Part shown: positions 43,659-56,989 of the stretch, in pieces
Position numbering within the stretch: position 1 is the stretch's first letter
Layout: every line of letters starts with the position of its first letter
Source of the DNA: Streptomyces sp. 11x1
GTDB taxonomy: Bacteria; Actinomycetota; Actinomycetes; Streptomycetales; Streptomycetaceae
Length of the DNA stretch: 64,000 bases
Direction of reading: 5' to 3'
NCBI RefSeq assembly: GCF_032598905.1
Contig: NZ_CP122458.1
Span: 8,891,001 to 8,955,000 of the forward strand
Notes under the pieces: model-generated
Seen by the model: only the letters and a program-made list of their open reading frames with translations
The model's database searches: none
What the model was told of the DNA's origin: nothing
Program-made: the position numbers and the translations under genes

Positions 43659-44765
43659 ATGTCAGAGGTGTACGCGGCCCGCCGCGGCCGGCTCAGGGAA
43701 CGCTGCCATTCCAGCGGCAGCGCCACCGCACTTGTCACGCGTCCGGCCAACATCCGGTATCTGGCGGGCGCGGCACCCGCGGGAGCCGTCCTCCTGCTGG
43801 GCGGGGGCGAGGACGTCCTGGTCTGTGGCGCACCCCCGAGAGGAGAGATCGGTGAGGGCCGGCCCGACGAGGCCGTACGCGTCCAGGTGCTGCCGAGCCC
43901 GGGTGGCGACCCGGCGGTCGCCGCCGCCGACCTGGTCACGGCACTCGACGCCGAGTCGCTGGCCGTGGAGGAGCACCACCTCACCGTGGCCCGCCACCGG
44001 GCGATCCGCTCGGTCGCCCCCCGGCTGCGGCTGGCCGACCTCGGCGGCGCCGTCGAGCAGCTGAGAGTGATCAAGGACGAGGAGGAGATCTCCTGTCTGC
44101 GGATCGGCGCGGAGATCGCCGACCAGGCCCTGGGTGAACTCCTCGAATCGATCCTCGTCGGCCGCACCGAGCGCCATCTCGCCCTCGAACTGGAGCGCCG
44201 CCTCGTCGACCATGGCGCGGACGGCCCCGCCTTCCCGACCTCCGTCGCCACCGGCCCGAACTCCGGCCGTCCCGGTCACGTCCCCACGGACCGGCGGGTC
44301 GAGGAGGGCGACTTCCTCTCCGTCTGCCTCGGCGCGACCTATCGCGGCTACCGCTGTGAGATCGGCCGTACGTTCGTGATCGGCACCTCGCCCGCGGACT
44401 GGCAGATCGAGCTGTACGACCTGGTCTTCGCAGCCCAGCGGGCCGGACGGGAGTCACTCGCACCCGGTGCGGCCTACCGTGCCGTGGACCGGGCGGCCCG
44501 CCAGGTCCTGGACTCGGCGGGGCACGGTGAGCGCCTCCCGCCGCTGATGGGGCACGGGGTCGGACTCGAAATCGACGAGGACCCGCAGTTGGCCCCCGCG
44601 GCCATGGGTAAACTGGACGCTTGCGTGCCGGTCACCGTCGAACCGGGGGTCCACCTCCCAGGCAGGGGCGGCGTCCGGATCGATGACACGCTCGTCGTAC
44701 GCCCCGAGGCGGACGGCGGACCCGAGCTACTCACCATCACGACCAAGGAGCTGCTCGCGCTCTAG
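43659..44765 (+). CDS. M24-family (aminopeptidase P/Xaa-Pro-like) protein with altered metal ligands
   Basis: A 368-residue protein with the creatinase-like N-terminal domain and the pita-bread M24 domain (about 140-368). The five usual metal ligands align to C223 (SVCLGATY, usually Asp), E234 (CEIGRTF, usually Asp), H299 (MGHGVGLE), E328 (VTVEPGVHL) and D342 (GVRIDDT, usually Glu). Three are replaced, so normal dinuclear-metal peptidase activity is doubtful. It may bind one metal, use another chemistry, or be non-catalytic. Conserved before efp in Streptomyces. A TACGCT -10-like element 7 bases before ATG 43659 suggests a leaderless message. Confidence 0.85.
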   Translation: MSEVYAARRGRLRERCHSSGSATALVTRPANIRYLAGAAPAGAVLLLGGGEDVLVCGAPPRGEIGEGRPDEAVRVQVLPSPGGDPAVAAADLVTALDAESLAVEEHHLTVARHRAIRSVAPRLRLADLGGAVEQLRVIKDEEEISCLRIGAEIADQALGELLESILVGRTERHLALELERRLVDHGADGPAFPTSVATGPNSGRPGHVPTDRRVEEGDFLSVCLGATYRGYRCEIGRTFVIGTSPADWQIELYDLVFAAQRAGRESLAPGAAYRAVDRAARQVLDSAGHGERLPPLMGHGVGLEIDEDPQLAPAAMGKLDACVPVTVEPGVHLPGRGGVRIDDTLVVRPEADGGPELLTITTKELLAL

Positions 44766-44824
44766 CTCATCGGCTGGGCGCGTGGCCCGGGGTCGTCCAC
44801 GTCAGTCCAGGAGATTCCGCAACC

Positions 44825-45391
44825 GTGGCTTCCACGAACGACCTCAAGAACGGCCTGGTGCTCAAGCTCGAAGGCGGCCAGCTCTGGTCCGTCGTCGAGT
44901 TCCAGCACGTCAAGCCCGGCAAGGGCCCGGCCTTCGTGCGCACCAAGCTCAAGAACGTGCTCTCCGGCAAGGTCGTCGACAAGACGTTCAACGCCGGCGT
45001 CAAGGTCGAGACGGCCACTGTCGACAAGCGCGACATGCAGTTCTCCTACATGGACGGCGAGTACTTCGTCTTCATGGACATGGAGACCTACGACCAGCTC
45101 ATGGTCGACCGCAAGGCCGTCGGCGACGCCGCCAACTTCCTGATCGAGGGCTTCACCGCCACCGTCGCGCAGCACGAGGGCGAGGTGCTCTTCGTGGAGC
45201 TGCCGGCCGCCGTCGAGCTCGTCATCCAGGAGACCGAGCCGGGCGTCCAGGGCGACCGCTCCACCGGTGGCACCAAGCCCGCCACCCTGGAGACCGGCCA
45301 CCAGATCCAGGTGCCGCTCTTCATCACCACCGGTGAGAAGATCAAGGTCGACACCCGCACGAGCGACTACCTCGGCCGGGTGAACAGCTAA
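44825..45391 (+). CDS. efp: Translation elongation factor P
   Basis: Relieves ribosome stalling at polyproline. The 188-residue protein has the three-domain EF-P form. The tip loop is PGKGP (31-35), with K33 at the position modified in E. coli; the second proline makes the palindromic loop associated with actinobacterial EF-P that works without modification. No epmA/epmB-like gene is nearby. GTG start with AGGAG 10 bases upstream; nusB begins 2 bases after the stop. Confidence 0.97.
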   Translation: MASTNDLKNGLVLKLEGGQLWSVVEFQHVKPGKGPAFVRTKLKNVLSGKVVDKTFNAGVKVETATVDKRDMQFSYMDGEYFVFMDMETYDQLMVDRKAVGDAANFLIEGFTATVAQHEGEVLFVELPAAVELVIQETEPGVQGDRSTGGTKPATLETGHQIQVPLFITTGEKIKVDTRTSDYLGRVNS

Positions 45392-45393
45392 CC

Positions 45394-45828
45394 GTGGCTG
45401 CCCGTAACACGGCCCGCAAGCGCGCCTTCCAGATCCTCTTCGAGGGCGACCAGCGCGGGGTCGACGTCCTGACCGTCCTCGCGGACTGGATCCGGCACGC
45501 CCACAGCGACACCCGTCAGCCGCCGGTCAGCGAGTACACCATGGAGCTGGTCGAGGGGTACGCCGAGCGCGCCAGGCGGATCGACGAGTTGATCGCGCAG
45601 TACTCGGTGGGGTGGACGCTCGACCGGATGCCGGTGGTGGACCGCAACATCCTGCGGCTCGGCGCGTACGAGCTGATCTGGGTCGACGCCACTCCGGACG
45701 CGGTGGTGCTGGACGAGATGGTGCAGCTGGCGAAGGAGTTCTCCACGGACGACTCGCCGTCGTTCGTGAACGGGCTGCTCGGCCGGTTGAAGGACCTCAA
45801 GCCTTCGCTCCGCCGGGAAGCCGAGTAG
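45394..45828 (+). CDS. nusB: Transcription antitermination factor NusB
   Basis: RNA-binding all-helical protein that pairs with S10 (NusE) in rRNA antitermination. The 144-residue product shows the family segments ARKRAFQILFEGDQRG, WTLDRMPVVDRNILRLGAYEL and the C-terminal AKEFSTDDSPSFVNGLLG. GTG start 2 bases after efp; the efp-nusB pair is conserved. A half repeat and a strong hairpin follow. Confidence 0.96.
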   Translation: MAARNTARKRAFQILFEGDQRGVDVLTVLADWIRHAHSDTRQPPVSEYTMELVEGYAERARRIDELIAQYSVGWTLDRMPVVDRNILRLGAYELIWVDATPDAVVLDEMVQLAKEFSTDDSPSFVNGLLGRLKDLKPSLRREAE

Positions 45829-45890
45829 CGGACGGCCGGACGGAGAGCGCCGTAGAGGTGCTGTGCGAAGCCGGCCGCGGGTGATCCGTG

Positions 45891-45927
45891 GCTGGTCGCG
45901 CAGTTCCCCGCGCCCCTTGCGGGGCGC
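45891..45927. repeat. Streptomyces GC-rich palindromic repeat, half copy 4
   Basis: The left-arm sequence GCTGGTCGCGCAGTTCCCC continuing to CGCGCCCCT (45891-45917) is present, closed by a 7-bp GCGCCCC/GGGGCGC hairpin (45910-45927). It lies 62 bases after the nusB stop. Confidence 0.75.
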
Positions 45928-45970
45928 TGTCCCGCTCCTCTGTGACCACGTGCCGTACGCCACACACAAA

Positions 45971-46016
45971 GCCGCCGGGGTGGCCCGAACCAACTGGTTC
46001 GGGCCACCCCGGCGGC
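45971..46016. terminator. Bidirectional hairpin between nusB and bldD
   Basis: Perfect 21-base arms at 45971-45991 and 45996-46016 with loop AACT. It lies between convergent nusB and bldD, 28 bases from the end of bldD, and probably serves both. Confidence 0.8.
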
Positions 46017-46044
46017 ACGTTTCTGCTGGGCTCCGCCCGGAGGG

Positions 46045-46545
46045 TCAGGCGTCCTCGTGGGAGACGGCGCGGCGCGCGTCCGCGTCCAGGACGCCCCAGC
46101 TGATCAGCTGCTCGGTGAGGACCGAGGGGGACTGGTCGTAGATGACGGCGAGTGTGCGCAGATCGTCCTGGCGGATCGAGAGCACCTTGCCGTTGTAGTC
46201 ACCGCGCTGGGACTGGATCGTCGCCGCGTAACGCTGCAGCGGGCCCGCCTTCTCGGCCGGCACGTGCGCCAGGCGCTCCAGGTCCAGGACGAGCTTCGGC
46301 GGCGGCTCGGCGGCGCCACCAGGGGTCGTACCAGGAAGCAGCTCCTGCACGGGAACCCCGTAGAAGTCCGCCAGCTCCGCGAGGCGCTGCACGGTGACGG
46401 CGCGGTCGCCGCGCTCGTACGAACCGACCACGACCGCCTTCCAGCGTCCCTGGGACTTCTCCTCGACACCGTGGAGGGATAGGCCCTGCTGGGTGCGGAT
46501 GGCCCGGAGCTTGGCCCCGAGCTGTTTGGCGTATTCGCTGGACAT
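46045..46545 (-). CDS. bldD: Developmental master repressor BldD
   Basis: DNA-binding protein that holds back sporulation genes during vegetative growth, activated by c-di-GMP. The 166-residue sequence is close to S. coelicolor BldD from memory. The N-terminal HTH covers about 8-66 (AKLRAIRTQQGLSLHGVEEKS...). The c-di-GMP signature RGD-x8-RQDD is intact in the C-terminal domain (RGDYNGKVLSIRQDD). ATG at 46545 with GGAG 4 bases upstream. The promoter carries a BldD consensus site. Confidence 0.97.
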   Translation of the reverse strand: MSSEYAKQLGAKLRAIRTQQGLSLHGVEEKSQGRWKAVVVGSYERGDRAVTVQRLAELADFYGVPVQELLPGTTPGGAAEPPPKLVLDLERLAHVPAEKAGPLQRYAATIQSQRGDYNGKVLSIRQDDLRTLAVIYDQSPSVLTEQLISWGVLDADARRAVSHEDA

Positions 46546-46566
46546 ATAGCTCCCCGGACGAAGGCT

Positions 46567-46610
46567 GGTGACTCACTGTGAGGTTACGCAGCGTGACTCT
46601 GCCCCGTCAA
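46567..46610 (-). promoter_or_regulatory. bldD promoter
   Basis: On the minus strand TTGACG (46610-46605) and TAACCT (46586-46581) are spaced by 18 bp, one of the best sigma-70-type promoters in the window. Transcription would start near 46574. AGTGAGTCACC (46577-46567) overlaps the likely start point and matches an older BldD half-site description (AGTGA...TCACC). Confidence 0.7.
46583..46597. promoter_or_regulatory. BldD operator in the bldD promoter
   Basis: GTCACGCTGCGTAAC (minus strand) fits the BldD consensus nTnACnC(A/T)GnGTnAn at every fixed position. It covers the spacer and part of the -10 box, so bound BldD would block polymerase: negative autoregulation. Confidence 0.75.
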
Positions 46611-46693
46611 GCCGGATGGTCCGGACCGACTCTTCCGTGGCAACCGCGTTCCCTTGGGCCAGGGGGGTGATCAGGGGCGTTTCGGGGGCCTGC

Positions 46694-46699
46694 TAACGT
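46694..46699 (+). promoter_or_regulatory. Candidate -10 element of the pyr operon
   Basis: TAACGT lies about 70 bases before pyrR; the -35 region is poor. A start near 46706 would place the PyrR hairpin at the very beginning of the mRNA. Confidence 0.4.
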
Positions 46700-46714
46700 T
46701 GACGGCGCAAATCC

Positions 46715-46756
46715 GACGTCCTTTAAGGTCCGTCCCGTGAGGCGGAGAAGGAGGTC
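46715..46756 (+). promoter_or_regulatory. PyrR-binding RNA element overlapping the pyrR ribosome-binding site
   Basis: The leader shows the conserved PyrR-binding pattern CCTTTAAG, GTCCCGTGAGGC and GAGAAGG. Bases 46715-46723 pair with 46748-46756 (one mismatch), and the upper stem CCG/CGG encloses the TCCCGTGAGG loop. The 3' arm contains the SD AAGGAGG (46748-46754). PyrR binding would therefore hide the SD, a translational-repression mode known from mycobacteria, rather than a Bacillus-type terminator switch; no terminator hairpin follows. Confidence 0.8.
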
Positions 46757-46764
46757 CGTTTCGT

Positions 46765-47361
46765 ATGGACACGCACGACCCGCAAGCGAACCTGCCCCTG
46801 GACGCGCCGTCGTCCGATGCGCGGCCCGTTCTCGAAGGCCCCGACATCGCGCGCGTACTGACCCGCATCGCCCACGAGATCGTCGAACGCGCCAAGGGCG
46901 CCGACGACGTGGTGCTCCTCGGCATCCCGACCAGGGGCGTCTTCCTCGCGCAGCGGCTCGCCGCCAAGCTCGCGGAGATCACCGACCGCAAGATCCCGGT
47001 CGGCTCGCTCGACATCACCATGTACCGCGACGACCTGCGCATGCACCCGCCGCGTGCGCTGGCCCGCACCGAGATCCCCGGTGACGGCATCGACGGCCGG
47101 CTGGTCGTCCTCGTCGACGACGTGCTCTTCTCCGGCCGCACGATCCGCGCGGCGCTCGACGCGCTGAACGACATCGGCCGCCCGCGCGCCGTCCAGCTCG
47201 CGGTCCTCGTCGACCGGGGCCACCGCGAACTGCCCATCCGCGCCGACTACGTCGGCAAGAACCTCCCCACGTCGCTGCGGGAGACGGTCAAGGTCCAGCT
47301 CGCCGAGGAGGACGGTCGGGACACCGTCCTGCTCGGTGCGAAGCGGACCGCCCAGCAGTAG
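46765..47361 (+). CDS. pyrR: Pyrimidine operon RNA-binding regulator PyrR
   Basis: UMP-sensing RNA-binding protein with uracil phosphoribosyltransferase fold. The 198-residue product has the PRPP loop [18 protein letters not shown] and the family segments [10 protein letters not shown] and [11 protein letters not shown]. First gene of the pyr operon; the ribosome-binding site AAGGAGG lies 10 bases upstream and inside the PyrR hairpin. Confidence 0.96.
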   Translation: MDTHDPQANLPLDAPSSDARPVLEGPDIARVLTRIAHEIVERAKGADDVVLLGIPTRGVFLAQRLAAKLAEITDRKIPVGSLDITMYRDDLRMHPPRALARTEIPGDGIDGRLVVLVDDVLFSGRTIRAALDALNDIGRPRAVQLAVLVDRGHRELPIRADYVGKNLPTSLRETVKVQLAEEDGRDTVLLGAKRTAQQ

Positions 47362-47450
47362 CACGCGCGCGTGCGGCCCGGTGCCGTACGTCTCCTCGCG
47401 ATGCCCCTGACTGCCCGTAATCTCCCGAACTGCCTTACGGAGCCTGAAAG

Positions 47451-48431
<981 letters not shown>

Positions 48432-48435
48432 GTCC

Positions 48436-49722
48436 ATGAGCAAGATCCTGATCCGTGGTGCGAAGGTGCTGGGCGGCGAGCCGCAGGACGTGTTGATCGA
48501 CGGCGAGATCATCGCCGAGGTGGGCACCGGCCTGTCGGACGAGGGCGCCGTGGTCGTCGAGGCCGACGGCAAGGTGCTCCTGCCGGGCCTGGTCGACCTG
48601 CACACCCATCTGCGCGAGCCCGGCCGCGAGGACTCCGAGACCGTGCTGACCGGCACGCGCGCGGCGGCCTCCGGCGGTTACACGGCCGTCTACGCCATGG
48701 CCAACACCTTCCCGGTCGCCGACACCGCCGGTGTGGTCGAGCAGGTCTACCGGCTCGGCCAGGAGCACGGCTACTGCGACGTGCAGCCCATCGGCGCCGT
48801 CACCGTCGGCCTGGAGGGCAAGAAGCTCGCCGAGCTGGGCGCGATGCACGAGTCGGCCGCCGGTGTCACCGTCTTCTCGGACGACGGCAAGTGCGTCGAC
48901 GACGCGGTGATCATGCGCCGGGCCCTGGAGTACGTGAAGGCCTTCGGCGGGGTCGTCGCCCAGCACGCGCAGGAGCCCCGGCTGACCGAGGGCGCCCAGA
49001 TGAACGAGGGCATCGTCTCCGCCGAGCTGGGCCTCGGCGGCTGGCCCGCGGTGGCCGAGGAGTCGATCATCGCCCGGGACGTGCTGCTCGCCGAGCACGT
49101 CGGCTCCCGCGTCCACATCTGCCACCTGTCGACCGCCGGGTCCGTCGAGATCGTCCGCTGGGCCAAGTCCCGGGGCATCGACGTCACCGCCGAGGTCACC
49201 CCGCACCACCTCCTCCTCACCGACGAGCTGGTGCGGTCGTACAACCCGGTGTACAAGGTCAACCCGCCGCTGCGCACGGAACGCGACGTGCTGGCCCTGC
49301 GCGAGGCGCTCGCCGACGGCACGATCGACATCGTCGCCACCGACCACGCCCCGCACCCGCACGAGGACAAGGACTGCGAGTGGGCCGCGGCGGCCATGGG
49401 CATGGTCGGCCTGGAGACCGCGCTCTCGGTGGTCCAGGAGACGATGGTCACCACCGGTCTGCTCGACTGGGCCGGCGTCGCGGACCGTATGTCGTTCAAG
49501 CCCGCGAAGATCGGCCGGGCGACCGGTCACGGACGTCCCGTCTCGGCAGGTGAGCCCGCCAACCTCACGCTCGTCGACACGGCATACCGTGGGTCGGTGG
49601 ATCCCGCGGGCTTCGCCTCGCGCAGCCGCAACACCCCCTACGAGGGCCGCGAGCTGCCGGGCCGTGTCACGCACACGTGGCTGCGGGGCAAGGCCACGCT
49701 CGTCGACGGGAAGCTCACGTGA
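48436..49722 (+). CDS. pyrC: Dihydroorotase
   Basis: Cyclises carbamoyl aspartate to dihydroorotate. The 428-residue amidohydrolase has metal ligands in [10 protein letters not shown], a catalytic-metal His in the [10 protein letters not shown] segment, and the [12 protein letters not shown]sp. It is of the class I type (about 430 residues). The TGA overlaps the GTG of the PH-like gene. Confidence 0.96.
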   Translation: MSKILIRGAKVLGGEPQDVLIDGEIIAEVGTGLSDEGAVVVEADGKVLLPGLVDLHTHLREPGREDSETVLTGTRAAASGGYTAVYAMANTFPVADTAGVVEQVYRLGQEHGYCDVQPIGAVTVGLEGKKLAELGAMHESAAGVTVFSDDGKCVDDAVIMRRALEYVKAFGGVVAQHAQEPRLTEGAQMNEGIVSAELGLGGWPAVAEESIIARDVLLAEHVGSRVHICHLSTAGSVEIVRWAKSRGIDVTAEVTPHHLLLTDELVRSYNPVYKVNPPLRTERDVLALREALADGTIDIVATDHAPHPHEDKDCEWAAAAMGMVGLETALSVVQETMVTTGLLDWAGVADRMSFKPAKIGRATGHGRPVSAGEPANLTLVDTAYRGSVDPAGFASRSRNTPYEGRELPGRVTHTWLRGKATLVDGKLT

Positions 49723-50285
49723 CACCTGTAATTCTGCTGGCCGCGGAGAAGGAATCGGCCGAGGTCACCGACTGGGCCGCGCGCATCGGCTGGGTCGTCG
49801 GACTCGCCCTCTTCGTCGCGCTCGTGTACTGGCTGATGCGCGAGGGCTGGAAGTGGCGCGGCACGCTCCAGAGCGATCTGCCGGCCATCCCCACCGCGCC
49901 GGACGAGCCGGGCGAGGCCAGACTGAGCATGAGCGGCCGCTACCACGGCTCCACCACCGCCGGGCAGTGGCTCGACCGCATCGTGGCGCACGGCCTGGGC
50001 ACCCGCAGCCGGGTCGAGCTGACCCTGACGGACGCGGGCCTGGACGTCGTACGCCCGGGGGCGACGGACTTCTTCGTCCCGGTCGCGGCGCTGCGCGAGG
50101 CCCGGCTCGACAAGGGCATCGCCGGGAAGGTCCTCACCGAGGGCGGCCTGCTGGTCGTCACCTGGGAGCACGGCGGCAAGCTGCTCGACTCCGGGTTCCG
50201 CTCCGACCGCGCGGCCGAGCACAACGAGTGGGTCGAGACCCTGAACCAGATGATCAACAAGACGGAAACGGAAGGCGCACGATGA
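49719..50285 (+). CDS. PH-like domain membrane protein of the pyr operon
   Basis: A 188-residue protein with one membrane helix (about 22-41) after a short N-terminus, then a soluble beta-rich domain (about 65-185) with alternating strands ([32 protein letters not shown] region) ending in an acidic helix. This looks PH-like. In mycobacteria a similar gene (Rv1382) also lies between pyrC and carA. Its conserved place suggests a role linked to pyrimidine synthesis at the membrane, but none is known to me. Both ends overlap neighbouring genes by 4 bases. Confidence 0.8.
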   Translation: MTPVILLAAEKESAEVTDWAARIGWVVGLALFVALVYWLMREGWKWRGTLQSDLPAIPTAPDEPGEARLSMSGRYHGSTTAGQWLDRIVAHGLGTRSRVELTLTDAGLDVVRPGATDFFVPVAALREARLDKGIAGKVLTEGGLLVVTWEHGGKLLDSGFRSDRAAEHNEWVETLNQMINKTETEGAR

Positions 50286-51416
50286 CGACCTCCACCCGGG
50301 GAGCCACCAGGGTTCCCGCCGTACTCGTCCTGGAGGACGGCCGGATCTTCCGCGGCCGTGCCTACGGGGCCGTGGGGGTGACCTTCGGCGAGGCCGTGTT
50401 CTCCACCGGGATGACCGGCTACCAGGAGACCCTCACCGACCCGTCGTACCACCGCCAGGTCGTCGTCATGACCGCCCCGCACGTCGGCAACACCGGCGTC
50501 AACGACGAGGACCCCGAGTCGAAGAGGATCTGGGTCTCCGGCTACGTCGTCCGCGACCCCGCGCGCGTGCCGTCCAACTGGCGCTCCCGGCGCTCCCTGG
50601 ACGACGAACTGCGCACCCAGGGCGTCGTCGGCATCTCCGGCATCGACACCCGCGCCCTCACCCGCCACCTCCGTGAGCGTGGCGCCATGCGCGTCGGCAT
50701 CTTCTCCGGCAACGCGCTGCCCGACGAGGGCATCATGCTCACCGAGGTCCGCGAGGCCCCCGAGATGAAGGGCGCGAACCTCTCGGCCGAGGTCGCCACC
50801 AAGGAGACGTACGTCGTCCCCGCGATCGGCACCAAGAAGTTCACCGTCGCCGCCGTCGACCTCGGCATCAAGGGCATGACCCCGCACCGCATGGCCGAGC
50901 GCGGCATCGAGGTGCACGTGCTCCCGGCCACCGCCACGGCCGAGGACGTGTACGCCGTGAACCCCGACGGCGTGTTCTTCTCCAACGGCCCCGGTGACCC
51001 GGCCACCGCCGACCACCCGGTCTCCGTCATGCAGGCGGTCCTGGAGCGCGGCACCCCGCTCTTCGGCATCTGCTTCGGCAACCAGATCCTGGGCCGCGCG
51101 CTCGGCTTCGGCACCTACAAGCTGAAGTACGGCCACCGCGGCATCAACCAGCCGGTGCAGGACCGTACGACCGGCAAGGTCGAGGTCACCGCGCACAACC
51201 ACGGCTTCGCCGTCGACGCCCCGCTCGACCAGGTCTCCGACACCCCCTACGGTCGCGCCGAGGTCTCCCACGTCTGCCTCAACGACAACGTGGTGGAAGG
51301 GCTCCAGCTCCTCGACCGGCCGGCGTTCAGCGTCCAGTACCACCCCGAAGCGGCAGCGGGCCCGCACGACGCCGCCTACCTGTTCGACCGCTTCGTATCC
51401 CTGATGGAGGGCCAGC

Positions 51417-51424
<8 letters not shown>
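50282..51424 (+). CDS. carA: Carbamoyl-phosphate synthase small subunit
   Basis: Glutaminase subunit that supplies ammonia to CarB. The 380-residue protein has the N-terminal CPSase domain ([18 protein letters not shown]) and the class I amidotransferase with the nucleophile Cys in [16 protein letters not shown] and the SVQYHPEA His/Glu. ATG overlaps the preceding stop; its TAA lies inside the carB start region, an 8-base overlap. Confidence 0.97.
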
Positions 51425-54725
<3,301 letters not shown>

Positions 54726-54729
54726 CAGC

Positions 54730-54767
54730 CGACGAGGGGGACACCGGAAACGGTGTCCCCCTCGTCG
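54730..54767 (+). terminator. Strong hairpin between carB and pyrD
   Basis: Perfect 17-base arms at 54730-54746 and 54751-54767 with the tetraloop GAAA, 4 bases after the carB stop and 13 bases before the pyrD ATG. Part of the right side borders the pyrD ribosome-binding region (GTGAGGA, 54767-54773), so it may both lower read-through and affect pyrD translation. Confidence 0.65.
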
Positions 54768-54780
54768 TGAGGACACCACC

Positions 54781-55887
54781 ATGTACAAGCTCTTCTTCCG
54801 TCTGGTCTTCACCCGGATGGACCCGGAGGAGGCCCACCACCTGGCCTTCCGCTGGATCCGTCTCGCCTCCCGCGTCCCCGTGCTGCGCACCTTCCTGGCG
54901 GCGGCGCTCGCGCCCCGCTACGAGGAACTGCGCACCGAGGCCTTCGGTCTGCGGATGCACGGCCCCTTCGGACTCGCCGCCGGCTTCGACAAGAACGCGA
55001 TCGCCATCGACGGGATGTCGATGCTCGGCTTCGACCACGTCGAGATCGGCACGGTGACCGGCGAGGGCCAGCCCGGCAACCCCAAGAAGCGGCTGTTCCG
55101 CCTGGTCGCCGACCGCGCGCTGATCAACCGTATGGGCTTCAACAACGAGGGCTCGCTCGCCGTCGCCGCCCGCCTGGCCTCCCGCACGCCCGTCTTCAGG
55201 ACGGTCGTCGGCGTCAACATCGGCAAGACCAAGGTCGTCCCGGAGGACGAGGCCGTCGGGGACTACGTGAAATCCACCGAGCGCCTCGCCCCGTACGCCG
55301 ACTACCTCGTCGTCAACGTCTCCTCGCCCAACACGCCCGGCCTGCGCAACCTCCAGGCCACCGAGGCACTGCGGCCCCTGCTGACCGCCGTCCGCGAGGC
55401 CGCCGACCGCACGGTCCGCGCCCGCCGCGTCCCGCTCCTTGTGAAGATCGCGCCGGACCTCGCCGACGAGGACATCGACGCCGTCGCCGACCTCGCCGTG
55501 GAGCTGGGCCTGGACGGGATCATCGCCACGAACACCACCATCGCGCGCGAGGGACTCGGCCTCACCTCCGCACCCTCCCTCGTGAAGGAGACGGGCGGCC
55601 TCTCCGGCGCCCCCGTGAAGGCCCGCTCCCTGGCGGTCCTGCGCCGCCTCTACGCGCGCGTGGGCGACCGGATCACCCTGGTGGGCGTCGGTGGCATCGA
55701 GAACGCCGAGGACGCCTGGGAGCGCATCCTGGCGGGCGCCACCCTGATCCAGGGCTACAGCGCCTTCGTCTACCAGGGGCCCTTCTGGAGCCGCACCCTC
55801 CACAAGGGGCTCGCCGCGCGGCTGCGCACGAGCCCGTACGCCACCCTCGCCGACGCGGTCGGCGCCGACGTGAGGAAGACGGTATGA
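54781..55887 (+). CDS. pyrD: Dihydroorotate dehydrogenase (quinone), class 2
   Basis: Oxidises dihydroorotate to orotate, passing electrons to menaquinone at the membrane. The 368-residue class 2 enzyme has an N-terminal helical extension (1-40) for membrane and quinone contact, then [21 protein letters not shown], the active-site Ser in [14 protein letters not shown] and the FMN phosphate loop [19 protein letters not shown]. The stop overlaps the pyrF ATG. Confidence 0.96.
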   Translation: MYKLFFRLVFTRMDPEEAHHLAFRWIRLASRVPVLRTFLAAALAPRYEELRTEAFGLRMHGPFGLAAGFDKNAIAIDGMSMLGFDHVEIGTVTGEGQPGNPKKRLFRLVADRALINRMGFNNEGSLAVAARLASRTPVFRTVVGVNIGKTKVVPEDEAVGDYVKSTERLAPYADYLVVNVSSPNTPGLRNLQATEALRPLLTAVREAADRTVRARRVPLLVKIAPDLADEDIDAVADLAVELGLDGIIATNTTIAREGLGLTSAPSLVKETGGLSGAPVKARSLAVLRRLYARVGDRITLVGVGGIENAEDAWERILAGATLIQGYSAFVYQGPFWSRTLHKGLAARLRTSPYATLADAVGADVRKTV

Positions 55888-56735
55888 CCGAGCCCTTCGG
55901 CGCACGGCTGCGCCGAGCCATGGACGAACGCGGGCCGCTCTGCGTCGGCATCGACCCGCACGCCTCCCTGCTCGCCGACTGGGGCCTGAACGACGACGTC
56001 GCGGGCCTGGAGCACTTCAGCCGCACGGTCGTGGAGGCGCTGGCCGACCGGGTCGCCGTCCTCAAGCCGCAGAGCGCGTTCTTCGAGCGCTTCGGGTCGC
56101 GCGGCGTCGCCGTACTGGAGAAGTCGGTGGCCGAGGCGCGGGCGGCGGGCGCGCTGGTCGTCATGGACGCCAAGCGCGGCGACATCGGCTCCACCATGGC
56201 CGCGTACGCCGAGACCTTCCTGCACAAGGACGCGCCCCTCTTCTCGGACGCGCTGACGGTCTCGCCCTACCTGGGCTACGGCTCGCTGAAGCCCGCCGTG
56301 GAGCTGGCGCGCGAGAACGGGGCCGGACTGTTCGTGCTGGCGCTGACCTCCAACCCGGAGGGCGGCGAGGTGCAGCACGCGGTCCGCACCGACGGCCGGA
56401 ACGTCGGCGCGACCATGCTGGCGCACCTGGCCGCCGAGAACGCGGGAGAGGCGCCCCTGGGGTCCTTCGGGGCCGTCGTCGGCGCCACGCTGGGTGACCT
56501 GTCGTCGTACGACCTGAACATCGGTGGACCTCTCCTCGCGCCCGGCATCGGGGCGCAGGGGGCCACGCCGGCCGATCTTCCGGCGGTCTTCGGGTCCGCC
56601 GTGGGCAATGTGGTCCCGAACGTCAGTCGGGGTGTCCTTCGTCACGGTCGCGACATCGTCGCGCTGCGTGACGCCTCGGATCGTTTCGCGGACGAGATCC
56701 GCACCGCGACGGCGACCGTCCGAGACCTCCGATGA
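55884..56735 (+). CDS. pyrF: Orotidine 5'-phosphate decarboxylase (type 2)
   Basis: Decarboxylates OMP to UMP, the last step of the pathway. The 283-residue protein belongs to the longer type 2 subfamily, with the catalytic Asp/Lys array DAKRGDIGSTM and the N-terminal CVGIDPHASLL. ATGA overlap with pyrD. It ends the pyr operon; an AT-rich inverted repeat follows. Confidence 0.95.
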   Translation: MTEPFGARLRRAMDERGPLCVGIDPHASLLADWGLNDDVAGLEHFSRTVVEALADRVAVLKPQSAFFERFGSRGVAVLEKSVAEARAAGALVVMDAKRGDIGSTMAAYAETFLHKDAPLFSDALTVSPYLGYGSLKPAVELARENGAGLFVLALTSNPEGGEVQHAVRTDGRNVGATMLAHLAAENAGEAPLGSFGAVVGATLGDLSSYDLNIGGPLLAPGIGAQGATPADLPAVFGSAVGNVVPNVSRGVLRHGRDIVALRDASDRFADEIRTATATVRDLR

Positions 56736-56762
56736 GTGTGTGAGGGGCGGTTACCGGACGCC

Positions 56763-56784
56763 TTGAGTCTGAATACATTCTCAA
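56763..56784. other. AT-rich inverted repeat after pyrF
   Basis: TTGAG (56763-56767) plus AAT pairs with ATT plus CTCAA, leaving a 4-base bulge. The 22 bases are strikingly AT-rich for this DNA. It may be a weak terminator of pyrF or a protein-binding site upstream of sIHF. Confidence 0.4.
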
Positions 56785-56851
56785 ATCCAGGGCAATATGC
56801 CGGTTATGTCCGACTCCAGGGAGGCTGACCAGGACTTTTCCGCTGTTCTCG

Positions 56852-56880
56852 CTGACTCTGGCGGAGTTGGCCGCTAGTCT
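56852..56880 (+). promoter_or_regulatory. Predicted sIHF promoter
   Basis: CTGACT (56852-56857) and TAGTCT (56875-56880) are 17 bp apart. The leader would be about 100 bases and contains a small GAGC-GTGTT-GCTC hairpin. Confidence 0.55.
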
Positions 56881-56989
56881 CCGAGCAGGGTGAACGGGCG
56901 AGCGTGTTGCTCGTGGCACCCCAGGTGTGGGGCGACTAGGTTCCTCACCGGTCCGTATCCGACAGTTCGACATCCGAGGTGACGTAGGC

